Assembly (NCBI GenBank): GCA_025210525.1
Contig: JAOARP010000058.1
Location: 124,001 to 188,000, forward strand
Source of the DNA: Marinisporobacter sp.
GTDB lineage: Bacteria; Bacillota; Clostridia; Peptostreptococcales; Thermotaleaceae
Direction of reading: 5' to 3'
DNA length: 64,000 bases
Positions 1-8,898 of the stretch are shown piece after piece (positions within the stretch are counted from its first letter, which is position 1; each line of letters starts with the position of its first letter). A model generated the notes under the pieces. That model was not told the DNA's origin. It ran no database searches and worked only from the letters and a program-made list of their open reading frames with translations. The translations under genes were made by a program, and so were the position numbers.

Positions 1-1
1 A

Positions 2-274
2 AGAATACTAATAGAAGCGCAAAAGGAAGCAGATTCTGTTATGGAAGATGCCAAGGTACATATTGAAGAAATGGTAGAAAAAGATGAAATTACTAAAATG
101 GCACATAAAAGGGCAGAAGAGATTGTGTCTCAGGCTCAAATAAATGCAAAAGAAATTCGTATTGGAGCAAGACAATATACTGACGAATTATTGAGTGGCG
201 TAGAAAAAAATCTTGAAAAAGTTGTAGAGACTATAAAAGAGAATAGAAATGAGTTAAAAGGAATGAAGGGATAA
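2..274 (+). CDS. Coiled-coil protein (ATP-synthase-B/DivIVA-like), C-terminal fragment
   Basis: The reading frame is open from the window edge, so the N-terminus lies outside. The visible 90 residues are highly charged (Glu/Lys/Arg) and almost free of proline and glycine, as expected of a long alpha-helical coiled coil resembling the stalk of F-type ATPase subunit B or a DivIVA-like protein. From general knowledge, clostridial genomes often have a small coiled-coil protein of this kind between coaD and ylbJ, and ylbJ is indeed next here, convergent. The stop codon lies in the loop of the downstream terminator hairpin. The function is not recognisable from what is visible. Confidence 0.6.
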   Translation, partial: RILIEAQKEADSVMEDAKVHIEEMVEKDEITKMAHKRAEEIVSQAQINAKEIRIGARQYTDELLSGVEKNLEKVVETIKENRNELKGMKG

Positions 275-290
275 AACCCTTCATTTTTTA
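262..290 (+). terminator. Rho-independent terminator shared by convergent genes
   Basis: A perfect 9-bp stem (AATGAAGGG / CCCTTCATT) with a 6-nt loop is followed by a T run. The loop contains the stop codon of the left-edge gene, and the 3' arm overlaps the stop codon of the convergent ylbJ. Confidence 0.85.
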
Positions 291-1573
291 TAAAAATAAA
301 AGAAAGTATATGCAAGCTTAAAGAGAATATGAAGAACCATTGAAAGAATCATAACTAACAGGGTCATACTGATGAATAATTCAGATGAAAATAAAAATTT
401 TGAAGTCCAAGTAAGATATAAGCTTTCTTGAGAATAGGATAAAAAAACAGGAGTTGCTATATACTTGAAAATAGTATTAGTCATAGGAACTGTAATGAAA
501 ATAAATATGCCAGAAAATAGAGCATGTAAAAATTTTGAAAAAATGTAAGTGCTAGAACTAAGATCCGTTTTACTAATCAAACTAGCTGCTTGAGCATGAA
601 TGGAAAAACCACTCCAAGAAATGATCATAGTAGTCAATGCAGCTTGCTTTATAAAAGAGATGCCATCTATTTCAGATAAGAGTTTACACCCCATTGTCAT
701 CTCAAAGATACCACTTACAAGAGCTTCGTATATACTTTTGTCAAGCTTCAAAAAGAATAAAAGGTGATCAAGATAATAGGACAAAGTTTTGATGAATCCC
801 ATTAGGGTTAAAAGTTGGATGATTACTGAAAAAAGAATAATAAAGCCTCCAACAACAAGAAGGGTCTCTATAGAATTTTTCACAGCTGTTCCTAATAATG
901 CTCCAAAAGTTTTTTCATTATTTTGAAGGGAATAAAATAATTCTTTAAAGGCCCTCTTAATGTAGCTGTTTTTCGTTTTAGGAAGGTTTTGGTATTTATT
1001 AAATTTGTAAAATCTAAAGACAATGCCCACCATAATCACACCAAGGTAATGAGCTAGAGCGATGTTTGTTCCTAATTGGGGATTGTGAAACATACCAATA
1101 GCAACAGCGCCAATCATAAATAGTGGACCAGAGGTGCTACAAAAAGACATAAGCCTTTGTGCTTCTACTTTTGAAAAAATTCTTTCACTTCTAAGTTGAG
1201 TAATTAATTTGACCCCTATAGGGTATCCAGATGTAACGCTCATAGCAAATATAAAAGAGCCTTCTCCAGGCACATTGAAAATTGGTTTTATAATGGGTTC
1301 TAGTAATATACCAATAAAGTTTACTACACCTAATCCGATCAGTAATTCAGCTCCAATAAAAAATGGAAGAAGTGCAGGAAAAACAATATTAAACCATGTG
1401 TCCACTCCAAGCTTTGCAGCGTGAAAAGATGCTTCTGGATATTTTATGATATAGATAACTAAAAAGCAAGTAATAGAGATGGTCAATAAATGTTTTACTT
1501 TAGAAAAAATAGATGATTTTTTTAAAATAAAAAGTGATAAAGACAAAACAAACACAAAAATAAATAAAAACAT
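281..1573 (-). CDS. ylbJ: Sporulation integral membrane protein YlbJ
   Basis: A 430-residue polytopic membrane protein with about eight to ten hydrophobic segments. Near residues 65-120 it has the nucleoside-recognition (Gate) type pattern of the YlbJ family: FPALLPFFIG, then VPGEG followed by a serine- and glycine-rich turn (SVTSGYPIG). In Bacillus, YlbJ is needed for spore cortex formation and is made in the mother cell; that role is family knowledge. The start follows AGGGGG on the minus strand. It lies downstream of tmcAL on the same strand, but a terminator separates them, so it probably has its own (perhaps sporulation-specific) promoter. Stop codon overlaps the convergent terminator. 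Confidence 0.9.
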   Translation of the reverse strand: MFLFIFVFVLSLSLFILKKSSIFSKVKHLLTISITCFLVIYIIKYPEASFHAAKLGVDTWFNIVFPALLPFFIGAELLIGLGVVNFIGILLEPIIKPIFNVPGEGSFIFAMSVTSGYPIGVKLITQLRSERIFSKVEAQRLMSFCSTSGPLFMIGAVAIGMFHNPQLGTNIALAHYLGVIMVGIVFRFYKFNKYQNLPKTKNSYIKRAFKELFYSLQNNEKTFGALLGTAVKNSIETLLVVGGFIILFSVIIQLLTLMGFIKTLSYYLDHLLFFLKLDKSIYEALVSGIFEMTMGCKLLSEIDGISFIKQAALTTMIISWSGFSIHAQAASLISKTDLSSSTYIFSKFLHALFSGIFIFITVPMTNTIFKYIATPVFLSYSQESLYLTWTSKFLFSSELFISMTLLVMILSMVLHILFKLAYTFFYFYKK

Positions 1574-1618
1574 AGTATGCCCCCTGAAAAAGAAATATAT
1601 TCATATATATTATAAATA

Positions 1619-1653
1619 TAAAAAAAATAGTACTTAAATTAGATTAAGTACTA
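1619..1653 (-). terminator. Terminator of tmcAL
   Basis: Read on the minus strand, a perfect 9-bp inverted repeat (AGTACTTAA / TTAAGTACT) is followed by ATTTTTTT, just past the tmcAL stop codon. It separates tmcAL from ylbJ. Confidence 0.75.
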
Positions 1654-1660
1654 AAGGGAA

Positions 1661-2899
1661 TCATTTAAGAAAATAAGGTGAATGATAATAGTCAGAGCCA
1701 CCTTTTCTAGATTCACTATTAGGATAAGCTAAATTATAAATATTTGTTGCTAAAATATCAAAAGAAAGCATTTCTTTAGCCATAGGGTGATCTAGTATTT
1801 GTTTATTGATATTTGTTAAGATTGGGATTTTAGAGGACTTTTTTAATCTTTTTAATATTTCAGTTCCTTTTGTTGAAAAAGCAAGAAGGCGAGCATATTG
1901 TGAACCGCCATATCTATTGAACATAAGAATATGTTCTTTTGTAATACCTAATAGAATATGAGCAAAGATTCTTTGGATTCTTGTAAGGGTATATCTTTTA
2001 GTTTTTAAACCTTGAAGGAGACTTTGTAAGTCTGTGGCTTTAACAGCCATTTCTTTTATTCTATTTTCAAGACCTTCATTTATATCAAAAACTTTTTTTA
2101 GTTCAACCTTTGATAGGGTTCGAAGTTTATAAAGAAGTATTTTTTCAAAATGGGTATAATAAATAGGTGAAAAGCCACTCCCTATACTTTTTTCAAACAC
2201 TTTAAAGCTGTTTTTAGGAATCACCCTTTTTAAGGTGTTAAGGTCATAATCTTCTTGAGTTATATAGGTCCTTATAGCTGTAGCGCTACAAATATTGCTT
2301 GAAATATTAGTTGAACTATAAGGAGCTTTAATCCTAGTAATGGTATGGGGGGTAATTTTACTATTACATTTGATTAGGGACTTCATGTATTCAATACCAA
2401 GAATATTATTAGGAGAATGAAGGACCTTCTCTAAGGATTCATCAGAACAATATTTTCCTAATGCTTTCTCGCGAGCACGAGGAAAAGAAATTCCTTCTGC
2501 TAGAAATTCTTTTAAGTAGTTTTGATATTCTGTTGGTTCTTTTACTAAAATTTTTGCAACTTCGTTTAATGGGGAAATTTGACCGATTTCACTTCCGAAG
2601 CTAATGGCATCAACAATCCCTAGATTATTTAATAAAGAAATGGCACCAAATGCAAAAAATTCAGCACTGTTGCAGGCGTAAATAGTTGGAAGTTCTATGA
2701 CTAGATCAACGCCTTCTTTTACAGCCATTTCAGCTCGTAGCCATTTATTTGTTAAGCTAGGCACGCCTCTTTGTAGAAAGTTGCCACTCATTACAGCTAT
2801 GGTGTGAGTAGCATTTGTTTTTTTTATAGATTCTTCAAGATGATATTTATGACCATTATGAAATGGATTATATTCTGTTATTAAACCAAGAATTTTCAT
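1661..2899 (-). CDS. tmcAL: tRNA(Met) cytidine acetate ligase TmcAL (YlbM family)
   Basis: A 412-residue nucleotidyltransferase-like protein. The N-terminus GLITEYNPFHNGH (residues 5-17) carries the HxGH-type nucleotide-binding motif diagnostic of YlbM/TmcAL, and SGNFLQRG follows at about residue 39. The Bacillus enzyme uses ATP and acetate to make N4-acetylcytidine at the wobble position of elongator tRNA-Met; that activity is assigned by homology. Length and start motif match the family. The start has a strong GGAGG site on the minus strand. It is divergent from ackA across a 270-bp spacer, and the terminator after it makes it monocistronic. Confidence 0.93.
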   Translation of the reverse strand: MKILGLITEYNPFHNGHKYHLEESIKKTNATHTIAVMSGNFLQRGVPSLTNKWLRAEMAVKEGVDLVIELPTIYACNSAEFFAFGAISLLNNLGIVDAISFGSEIGQISPLNEVAKILVKEPTEYQNYLKEFLAEGISFPRAREKALGKYCSDESLEKVLHSPNNILGIEYMKSLIKCNSKITPHTITRIKAPYSSTNISSNICSATAIRTYITQEDYDLNTLKRVIPKNSFKVFEKSIGSGFSPIYYTHFEKILLYKLRTLSKVELKKVFDINEGLENRIKEMAVKATDLQSLLQGLKTKRYTLTRIQRIFAHILLGITKEHILMFNRYGGSQYARLLAFSTKGTEILKRLKKSSKIPILTNINKQILDHPMAKEMLSFDILATNIYNLAYPNSESRKGGSDYYHSPYFLK

Positions 2900-2995
2900 A
2901 GTTGCATCCTCCGGATAAAATAATTAGGTTTAATTATAATATTACTAAATTTGGCTAATAATATCAAAAAATAATGTAAATATTTATTTTTAGAC

Positions 2996-3023
2996 TTGAA
3001 AAAATTTTGTAGTACATTATAAT
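2996..3023 (+). promoter_or_regulatory. Sigma-A-type promoter of ackA
   Basis: TTGAAA, a 16-bp spacer and TATAAT. Transcription should begin near 3030, leaving a leader of about 140 nt before the ackA ATG. The rest of the 2900-3171 gap is AT-rich, with no second gene that I can support. Confidence 0.7.
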
Positions 3024-3171
3024 AGAATTGGAAAAGAAGGAATTGTGTCAATATTTAAAAAATATTTTAGAAACTTTAGAAAAGTCTAAATTTATTGATT
3101 TCAAAAAAGTTAACCTTGAGAATTTTTCAATGGAAAGCTTTTTGACTAAATATACTAAGGAGGACATTGAA

Positions 3172-4365
3172 ATGAATGTATTAGTTGTTAACTGTGGTAG
3201 TTCATCACTAAAATACCAATTAATCAATATGAGTGATGAAAGTGTAATTGCAAAAGGATTAGTTGAAAGAATAGGAATAGAAGGTTCTGTTCTTAAACAT
3301 GAAGTTCCAGGAATGGATAAAGTAGTGATAGAAAAAGCTATGCCTGATCATAAAGTAGCTATAGGTTTAGTATTAGATGCTCTTGTGGATGAAAATCATG
3401 GTGCAATTAAAGATATGAAAGAAATTTCTGCAGTAGGACATAGAGTTGTGCATGCAGGAGAAAAATTCAGTGATTCTGTAGTGATTAATGATGAAGTAAT
3501 CAAAGCATTAGAAGAATGTATTGAATTAGCGCCACTTCATAATCCTGCAAACCTTATGGGAATTGCAGCTTGTAAAGAGTTAATGCCAAATACACCAATG
3601 GTAGCTGTGTTTGATACAGCATTTCATCAAACAATGCCTAAAGCATCATACATATATCCACTACCATATGAGCTTTATGAAAAATATGGTGTTCGTAAGT
3701 ATGGATTCCATGGAACAAGCCATAGATATGTTTCTCAAAGAGCAGCAGAATTTCTTGGTGAAAAATTAGAAGACTTAAAGGTTATTACATGTCATTTAGG
3801 AAATGGAGCAAGTCTTGCAGCTATTAAAGATGGAAAATGTATAGATACAAGTATGGGATTCACTCCACTTGAAGGTCTTGTAATGGGAACTAGATGCGGA
3901 GATATTGACCCTGCAATCGTTACTTTTGTTATGGAAAAAGAAAATTTAGATTTAGCAGGTATCAATAATTTAATGAATAAACAATCTGGTGTATTAGGTA
4001 TTTCTGGAGTAAGTAGTGACTTTAGAGATATTGAAGGTGCTGCGGAAGAAGGAAATGAAAGAGCAGCCCTTGCCATTGAAGCGTTCAACCATCGCGTTAA
4101 AAAATATATTGGTTCTTATGCAGCAGAAATGGGTGGTGCAGATGTTATTATATTTACAGCAGGTTTAGGAGAAAATTCTATTTCTAATAGAGAAGAAATC
4201 TGTAAGGGATTAGAATTCATGGGAGCAAAGCTAGATGTTGAGAAAAACAATGTAAGAGGAAAAGATACAATCGTTAGTACAGACGACTCAAAAGTAAAAA
4301 TTCTTGTTATTCCTACAAACGAAGAATTGATGATTGCAAAAGATACACAAGCATTATTAAAGTAA
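3172..4365 (+). CDS. ackA: Acetate kinase
   Basis: A 397-residue ASKHA-fold kinase that interconverts acetyl phosphate + ADP with acetate + ATP, the main fermentative ATP step in clostridia. Family motifs are all present: [11 protein letters not shown] at residues 5-15, [36 protein letters not shown] and GLGENS near the end. The ATG follows AAGGAGG with good spacing and gives the usual family length. The same frame stays open for 48 codons upstream back to a TTG at 3028, but that TTG lies at or before the predicted transcription start. No phosphotransacetylase gene (pta) is adjacent. Followed by a strong terminator. Confidence 0.97.
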   Translation: MNVLVVNCGSSSLKYQLINMSDESVIAKGLVERIGIEGSVLKHEVPGMDKVVIEKAMPDHKVAIGLVLDALVDENHGAIKDMKEISAVGHRVVHAGEKFSDSVVINDEVIKALEECIELAPLHNPANLMGIAACKELMPNTPMVAVFDTAFHQTMPKASYIYPLPYELYEKYGVRKYGFHGTSHRYVSQRAAEFLGEKLEDLKVITCHLGNGASLAAIKDGKCIDTSMGFTPLEGLVMGTRCGDIDPAIVTFVMEKENLDLAGINNLMNKQSGVLGISGVSSDFRDIEGAAEEGNERAALAIEAFNHRVKKYIGSYAAEMGGADVIIFTAGLGENSISNREEICKGLEFMGAKLDVEKNNVRGKDTIVSTDDSKVKILVIPTNEELMIAKDTQALLK

Positions 4366-4369
4366 GATA

Positions 4370-4396
4370 AAAAGGTAGGGAAGCCTACCTTTTTTA
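4370..4396 (+). terminator. Terminator of ackA
   Basis: The 9-bp stem AAAGGTAGG / CCTACCTTT with a 4-nt loop is followed directly by a T run, a few bases after the ackA stop codon. Confidence 0.85.
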
Positions 4397-4436
4397 TTAT
4401 CTTTATAGAAATTAAACAGCTATCAAGTATTTTAAC

Positions 4437-4465
4437 TTGACAAATAGTTGCTCCATTTGTATAAT
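4437..4465 (+). promoter_or_regulatory. Sigma-A promoter of the DUF177-rpmF pair
   Basis: Consensus TTGACA, a 17-bp spacer and consensus TATAAT, located 30 bp upstream of the DUF177 start codon. One of the strongest promoter matches in the window. Confidence 0.9.
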
Positions 4466-4495
4466 TAATTCTGTTAATATGATGAGGTGAAACCG

Positions 4496-4996
4496 ATGGA
4501 AATTAATTTAGCTGAATTAAAAAACGGATTAAAAGAAGAATTAGATTTAGAGATCGAAGAAAAAATTGAATCTCTAAGTTGCTTTGGAGATCATATACCG
4601 TTGATTGATCCTGTTGTTTTTAGGGGAAAAATCTATAATGTAAATGGAGAATTATATATGGATGGCTTTGTTGAAAGCACAGGAGAATTTAATTGTTATA
4701 GATGCTTAAATAAGTTTCATCAAAAAATCATGGGTGAAGTTCATGAAAAACTAATGGAAGAAGATGCTTCAGAGGATGAAATGGATGATTATTTTGTCAT
4801 AAAAAATGATAAAATCAACATTTCTGAAATAATGGAAAATGCTTTGACTTTAGCTCTTCCTATGAAAATAGTTTGTCATGAAGACTGTAAAGGATTATGT
4901 CCAGTCTGTGGGAAAAACCTTAATGAAGAGCCTTGTGCTTGTGAAAAGGATGATATTGACCCTAGACTTGCTAAACTAAGAGATTTGTTACAATAA
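4496..4996 (+). CDS. DUF177 (YceD/YlbN-family) zinc-ribbon protein
   Basis: A 166-residue protein of the family encoded next to rpmF in most bacteria. It has eight cysteines in paired CxxC-like positions (C67/C70, C127/C131, C135/C138, C147/C149), suggesting zinc binding in the C-terminal half. The family is linked to 23S rRNA accumulation and large-subunit assembly, though its biochemistry is unsettled. A GTG nine bases upstream is in frame but forms part of the Shine-Dalgarno sequence GAGGTGA, so the ATG is preferred. It shares the strong upstream promoter and runs into rpmF with a 19-nt gap. Confidence 0.9.
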   Translation: MEINLAELKNGLKEELDLEIEEKIESLSCFGDHIPLIDPVVFRGKIYNVNGELYMDGFVESTGEFNCYRCLNKFHQKIMGEVHEKLMEEDASEDEMDDYFVIKNDKINISEIMENALTLALPMKIVCHEDCKGLCPVCGKNLNEEPCACEKDDIDPRLAKLRDLLQ

Positions 4997-5015
4997 TGTT
5001 AAGGAGGTGGAAAGT

Positions 5016-5195
5016 ATGGCAGTACCTAAGCGTAAAACATCTAAAGCAAGAAGAGATAAAAGAAGAGCGTCAAACATAAAAATGACAAGCCCTAATATTG
5101 TTGAATGTCCACAATGTCATGAACCAAAGTTACAACATAGAGTATGTAAAAAATGCGGTTTCTATCATGACAAAGAGGTAATGGAAGTTAAGTAA
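5016..5195 (+). CDS. rpmF: 50S ribosomal protein L32
   Basis: The 59-residue L32 begins [18 protein letters not shown] and contains the zinc-ribbon cysteines C31, C34, C44 and C47, the zinc-dependent form of the protein. The ATG is chosen over an in-frame GTG three codons upstream because that GTG is part of the AAGGAGGTG Shine-Dalgarno site. It is co-transcribed with the DUF177 gene, the usual pairing, and is followed by a strong terminator that separates it from the fatty-acid operon. Confidence 0.97.
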   Translation: MAVPKRKTSKARRDKRRASNIKMTSPNIVECPQCHEPKLQHRVCKKCGFYHDKEVMEVK

Positions 5196-5196
5196 T

Positions 5197-5238
5197 AAAA
5201 AATAGTAATGATGATTACATCATTACTATTTTTTTTAT
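5197..5238 (+). terminator. Terminator of rpmF
   Basis: A 13-bp stem (AATAGTAATGATG / CATCATTACTATT) with a 4-nt loop and an eight-base T run. Confidence 0.9.
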
Positions 5239-5265
5239 TATTAAGGAAAAATAAAAATAAGATAG

Positions 5266-5294
5266 TTGATTTATGGAAGAAAATAATATATACT
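5266..5294 (+). promoter_or_regulatory. Promoter of the fapR-fab operon
   Basis: TTGATT, a 17-bp spacer and TATACT. Predicted initiation falls around 5301, inside the adjacent FapR operator. Confidence 0.7.
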
Positions 5295-5299
5295 AAACT

Positions 5300-5316
5300 T
5301 TAGTATCAGGTACTAA
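5300..5316 (+). promoter_or_regulatory. FapR operator
   Basis: TTAGTATCAGGTACTAA matches the known 17-bp FapR box architecture: inverted TTAGTA / TACTAA arms around a 5-bp centre. It starts 6 bp downstream of the -10 element, a position that would block initiation. A further half-site (AGTACTAA) follows at 5322-5329. FapR is released by malonyl-CoA or malonyl-ACP in Bacillus, so this implies feed-forward control of the operon, including fapR itself. Confidence 0.88.
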
Positions 5317-5343
5317 ATTCAAGTACTAAAAGAGGTGGATTAA

Positions 5344-5910
5344 ATGCCTAGCAAAAGAATACCGAAAAAAATGAGACAAACAGAACTTTTAGAAAAAATA
5401 AAAAATGAACCCTTTGTTACAGATGAAGAATTAAGTGAACATTTTCGTGTTAGTATACAAACTATACGTTTAGATAGATTGGAATTAGGAATTCCAGAAT
5501 TGAGGCAAAGAATTAAAAAGGTTGCACAAAAGAACTATTCAAAGGTAACGAGCTTAGGAGAAGCAGAAATAATTGGAGAATTGATTGATTTGAATCTAAA
5601 TGAAAATGCCATTTCTATACTTGAAACAACACAAGAATTAGCGTTTAAAAGAACGAGTGTTGTGAGAGGACATCATATCTTCTCAATGGCAGAATCACTA
5701 GCTATGGCTGTAATTAATGCAAGAGTTGCTCTAACGGGCGTTGCAAATATGAAGTATAAAACACCTGTTAAGGCAGGAGAAAAACTAGTGGCAAAAGCAG
5801 AAGTGGCAAAAATTAGAGGAAATAAATATTTTGTTCATGTAAAAATTTATGTAAAACAAGAACAAGTATTCAGAGGAAAGTTTATTCTTGTATCTATAGA
5901 GGAAGAATAA
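5344..5910 (+). CDS. fapR: Fatty acid and phospholipid biosynthesis regulator FapR
   Basis: A 188-residue repressor. The N-terminal third (about residues 10-55) is a DeoR-like helix-turn-helix (TDEELSEHFRVSIQTIRLDR), and residues 90-185 form the hotdog domain that binds malonyl-CoA (VRGHHIFSMAESLA, then a thioesterase-like core). First gene of the fatty-acid operon, and a perfect operator lies in its own promoter, so autoregulation is expected. ATG follows AGAGGTGG. plsX begins 12 nt after its stop codon. Confidence 0.95.
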   Translation: MPSKRIPKKMRQTELLEKIKNEPFVTDEELSEHFRVSIQTIRLDRLELGIPELRQRIKKVAQKNYSKVTSLGEAEIIGELIDLNLNENAISILETTQELAFKRTSVVRGHHIFSMAESLAMAVINARVALTGVANMKYKTPVKAGEKLVAKAEVAKIRGNKYFVHVKIYVKQEQVFRGKFILVSIEEE

Positions 5911-5922
5911 GAGGGGTGTATT

Positions 5923-6933
5923 ATGAAAATAGCAGTGGATGGAATGGGTGGAGATCATGCACCTAAAGAGATTATAAGAGGCTGTATTCAGGCTATTAAT
6001 GAAATAAAAGATATAGAGATTTTTTTAACAGGACAGAGAGATCTAATAGAAGAAGAATTGAAAAAATATCAATTTGATCATACTAAGTTTCATGCAGTAT
6101 ACACATCAGAAGTTATAACCAATGAGGATAAGCCAGTACAAGCTATAAGAAAAAAGAAAGATTCTTCTATGGTTGTAGGTCTTAATTTACTAAAGGAAAA
6201 AAAGGTAGATGGTTTTATTTCAGCAGGAAATACGGGTGCATTACTTGCTGGAAGTCTATTTAGACTAGGCAGGATTAAGGGTATTGATAGACCTGCTATT
6301 GCTGCTACGTATCCTACAACAAAAGGAATTTCTTTATTAGTAGATGCAGGCGCTAATGCTGAATGTAAACCAAGAAATTTACTAGAGTTTGGATTAATGG
6401 GCTCTATATATGTACAAAAGGTGTTAGGAAAGAAAGATCCTTCCGTGGGATTAGCTAATATAGGAATAGAAGAAGGAAAAGGAACTCAGCTTATAAAAGA
6501 GTCCTTTGAATTATTTCAAAAAACAGATTTGAATTTCCATGGAAATGCAGAGGTAAGAGATCTTCCAACAGGTATTGTGGATGTGATTGTATGTGATGGA
6601 TTTGTAGGAAATGTAATTCTAAAGCTTACAGAGGGCGTTGCTATGACCATTATGTCTATGTTAAAAGGAGTATTTACAAAAAACTTTATGAGTAAGATAG
6701 GTGCAATGATATTAAAAGGATCTTTGAAGGAATTCAAGAAAAATATGGATTATACAGAATATGGTGGTGCACCTCTACTAGGAGTGAATGGTGCTGTGGT
6801 GAAAGCTCATGGGAGCTCTAATGGAAAAGCTATAAAAAATGCTATTAAACAAGCAAAAGCATTTGTAGAGGGAGAAGTACTAGAGAAGATCAACCAGGAA
6901 ATCGGTAGAATAGGAGATGAAAATAATGGATAA
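5923..6933 (+). CDS. plsX: Phosphate acyltransferase PlsX
   Basis: A 336-residue enzyme that converts acyl-ACP and phosphate to acyl phosphate, feeding PlsY in phosphatidic acid synthesis. It starts with the hallmark MKIAVDGMGGDHAP, and GNTGALLAGS (from about residue 102) and VVCDGFVGNVILK (from about residue 221) also match. It acts at the cytoplasmic membrane surface. Second gene of the FapR-controlled operon; its 3' end overlaps the start of fabH by 8 nt, suggesting translational coupling. Confidence 0.97.
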   Translation: MKIAVDGMGGDHAPKEIIRGCIQAINEIKDIEIFLTGQRDLIEEELKKYQFDHTKFHAVYTSEVITNEDKPVQAIRKKKDSSMVVGLNLLKEKKVDGFISAGNTGALLAGSLFRLGRIKGIDRPAIAATYPTTKGISLLVDAGANAECKPRNLLEFGLMGSIYVQKVLGKKDPSVGLANIGIEEGKGTQLIKESFELFQKTDLNFHGNAEVRDLPTGIVDVIVCDGFVGNVILKLTEGVAMTIMSMLKGVFTKNFMSKIGAMILKGSLKEFKKNMDYTEYGGAPLLGVNGAVVKAHGSSNGKAIKNAIKQAKAFVEGEVLEKINQEIGRIGDENNG

Positions 6934-7924
6934 TAAACTTAGATCAGTAGGAATATTAGGAACAGGAAGTTGTTTGCCAGAAAAAGCACTTACAAATCAT
7001 GATCTTGAAAAAATGGTGGATACGAATCATGAATGGATTGTAAAAAGAACTGGAATTGAGCAAAGATATGTTGCAGATGAAAATACTGCTACTTCAGATT
7101 TATCTACAAAAGCAGCTTTAAGAGCGTTAGAAGATGCAAATGTATCACCTGAGGAAATTGATTTAATTATTGTGGCAACCCTGACACCAGATATGGCTTT
7201 ACCTGCAACAGCATGTATTGTTCAAAAAAATATTGGTGCCAAAAACGCTGCAGCATTTGATTTAGAAGCAGCTTGCTCAGGGTTTTTATATGGTATGACA
7301 GTAGCACAACAATTTATTGCTACAGGTATGTATGAGAAGGTATTAGTAATCGGTGCAGAGACGCTATCTAAGGTTATGGATTGGACAGATAGAGGAACTT
7401 GTATCTTATTTGGAGATGGAGCAGGAGCAGCTGTATTAGGACCTACAGAAGAAGGACTAGGTATTCTTTCTGCAACTATGGGAGCGGACGGAGAAGGTGG
7501 GAAATTCTTATATATGCCAGCTGGAGGATCAAGAATGCCAGCATCTATGGAAACGGTGAAAGAAAGATTACATTATGTAAAAATGGATGGAAGTGAAGTG
7601 TTTAAATTTGCAGTGAGAGTTATGGGAAGAGCTGCAAAAGAAGTTCTTGAAAAATCAGGTAATACTGTTGAAGATATTGATTATCTTGTACCACATCAAG
7701 CCAATATAAGAATTATAAATTCTGCTGCTAAGAAACTGAAATTAGATATGGATAAAGTACATGTGAACTTAAATAAAGTGGCTAATACTTCGGCTGCATC
7801 TGTACCTATTGCATTAGATGAAGCTGCAAGAACTGGTAAAATTAAAAAAGGAGATTTAGTAGTAATGGTAGGCTTTGGTGGAGGCCTTACTTGGGGAGCA
7901 AATGTAGTTAGATGGAATAAGTAG
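6926..7924 (+). CDS. fabH: 3-oxoacyl-ACP synthase III (FabH)
   Basis: A 332-residue KAS III that starts fatty-acid synthesis by condensing acetyl-CoA (or branched acyl-CoA) with malonyl-ACP. The catalytic triad is visible: C117 in EAACSGF, H257 in VPHQANIRI and N287 in [10 protein letters not shown]. The ATG at this position has GGAG nine bases upstream; an in-frame ATG three codons earlier directly abuts that site and is unlikely. Overlaps plsX. One of two condensing enzymes in the operon, the other being fabF. Confidence 0.97.
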   Translation: MDNKLRSVGILGTGSCLPEKALTNHDLEKMVDTNHEWIVKRTGIEQRYVADENTATSDLSTKAALRALEDANVSPEEIDLIIVATLTPDMALPATACIVQKNIGAKNAAAFDLEAACSGFLYGMTVAQQFIATGMYEKVLVIGAETLSKVMDWTDRGTCILFGDGAGAAVLGPTEEGLGILSATMGADGEGGKFLYMPAGGSRMPASMETVKERLHYVKMDGSEVFKFAVRVMGRAAKEVLEKSGNTVEDIDYLVPHQANIRIINSAAKKLKLDMDKVHVNLNKVANTSAASVPIALDEAARTGKIKKGDLVVMVGFGGGLTWGANVVRWNK

Positions 7925-7944
7925 GTTTAAGGGGTGTTAATAGG

Positions 7945-8886
7945 ATGAACTGGAAGCTATGTGAACTTTTAAAGATAAAATATCCGATTATACAAGGGGC
8001 TATGGCATGGATTTCTACAGCAGAGCTTGCTGCTGCTGTTTCTAATGCAGGAGGACTTGGAATTATTGCTGGAGGAAATGCTCCAGCTGAAATCATAAAA
8101 AAAGAAATAGAAAAGATTAAAAAGTTGACAGATCAACCGTATGGTATTAATGTTATGCTTTTATCGCCATATGTAGATGAGATTATGGAATTAGTTATTT
8201 CGGAGAAAGTACCTGTAATCACTACAGGGGCTGGAAATCCAGGGAAATATATGAAAGAACTAAAAAAGATAGGCACAAAAGTAATTCCAGTAGTGCCTTC
8301 CGTAGCCCTTGCAAAAAGAGTAGAGAAAGCTGGAGCAGATGCTATCATTGTTGAAGGGACAGAGGCAGGAGGACATATAGGAGAGCTGACAACAATGGCT
8401 CTTGTACCACAAGTAGTAGATGCTGTAAATATTCCAGTAATTGCTGCTGGTGGAATTGCTGATGGAAGAGGAATGCTAGCAGCATTTTGTCTTGGAGCAG
8501 AAGGCGTTCAAGTTGGAACAAGATTTGTATGTTCAACAGAATGTACAGTTCATGGAAAATATAAAGAGAAAATATTAAAGGCAAAGGATCGGGATACGGT
8601 TGTAACAGGAAGAAATACAGGTCATCCCGTAAGGATTATAAAAAATAAATTATCTAAGGAATTTGAAAAATTAGAAAAAACAGGTGCTTCTATAGAGGAA
8701 ATTGAAAAATTAGGAGCAGGTAAACTGAGAATTGCCGCAGTGAATGGAGATATAGAAAATGGTTCTATTATGTCTGGTCAAATTGCTGGACTGATCAAAG
8801 ATATTAAAAGCTGTAAAGAAATTATTGAAGAAATGATGAATCATATGAAAAAAACTTATGAATCAATGAATGGTATTTGTAAATAA
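7945..8886 (+). CDS. fabK: Enoyl-ACP reductase II (FabK), FMN-dependent
   Basis: A 313-residue TIM-barrel flavoprotein of the nitronate monooxygenase/FabK family. The N-terminal [32 protein letters not shown], the [10 protein letters not shown] phosphate loop and [14 protein letters not shown] are FabK features. Its place between fabH and fabD in a complete fatty-acid operon argues for FabK rather than nitronate monooxygenase. FabK performs the last reduction of each elongation cycle and replaces FabI in many Firmicutes; no fabI is seen here. ATG lies 9 nt after GGGGTG. Confidence 0.94.
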   Translation: MNWKLCELLKIKYPIIQGAMAWISTAELAAAVSNAGGLGIIAGGNAPAEIIKKEIEKIKKLTDQPYGINVMLLSPYVDEIMELVISEKVPVITTGAGNPGKYMKELKKIGTKVIPVVPSVALAKRVEKAGADAIIVEGTEAGGHIGELTTMALVPQVVDAVNIPVIAAGGIADGRGMLAAFCLGAEGVQVGTRFVCSTECTVHGKYKEKILKAKDRDTVVTGRNTGHPVRIIKNKLSKEFEKLEKTGASIEEIEKLGAGKLRIAAVNGDIENGSIMSGQIAGLIKDIKSCKEIIEEMMNHMKKTYESMNGICK

Positions 8887-8898
8887 GGAGTGAAGAAA

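Noticed and set aside
7945-8886. Nitronate monooxygenase
   Set aside because: Same fold, but the position inside a full fatty-acid operon and the lack of FabI favour FabK.
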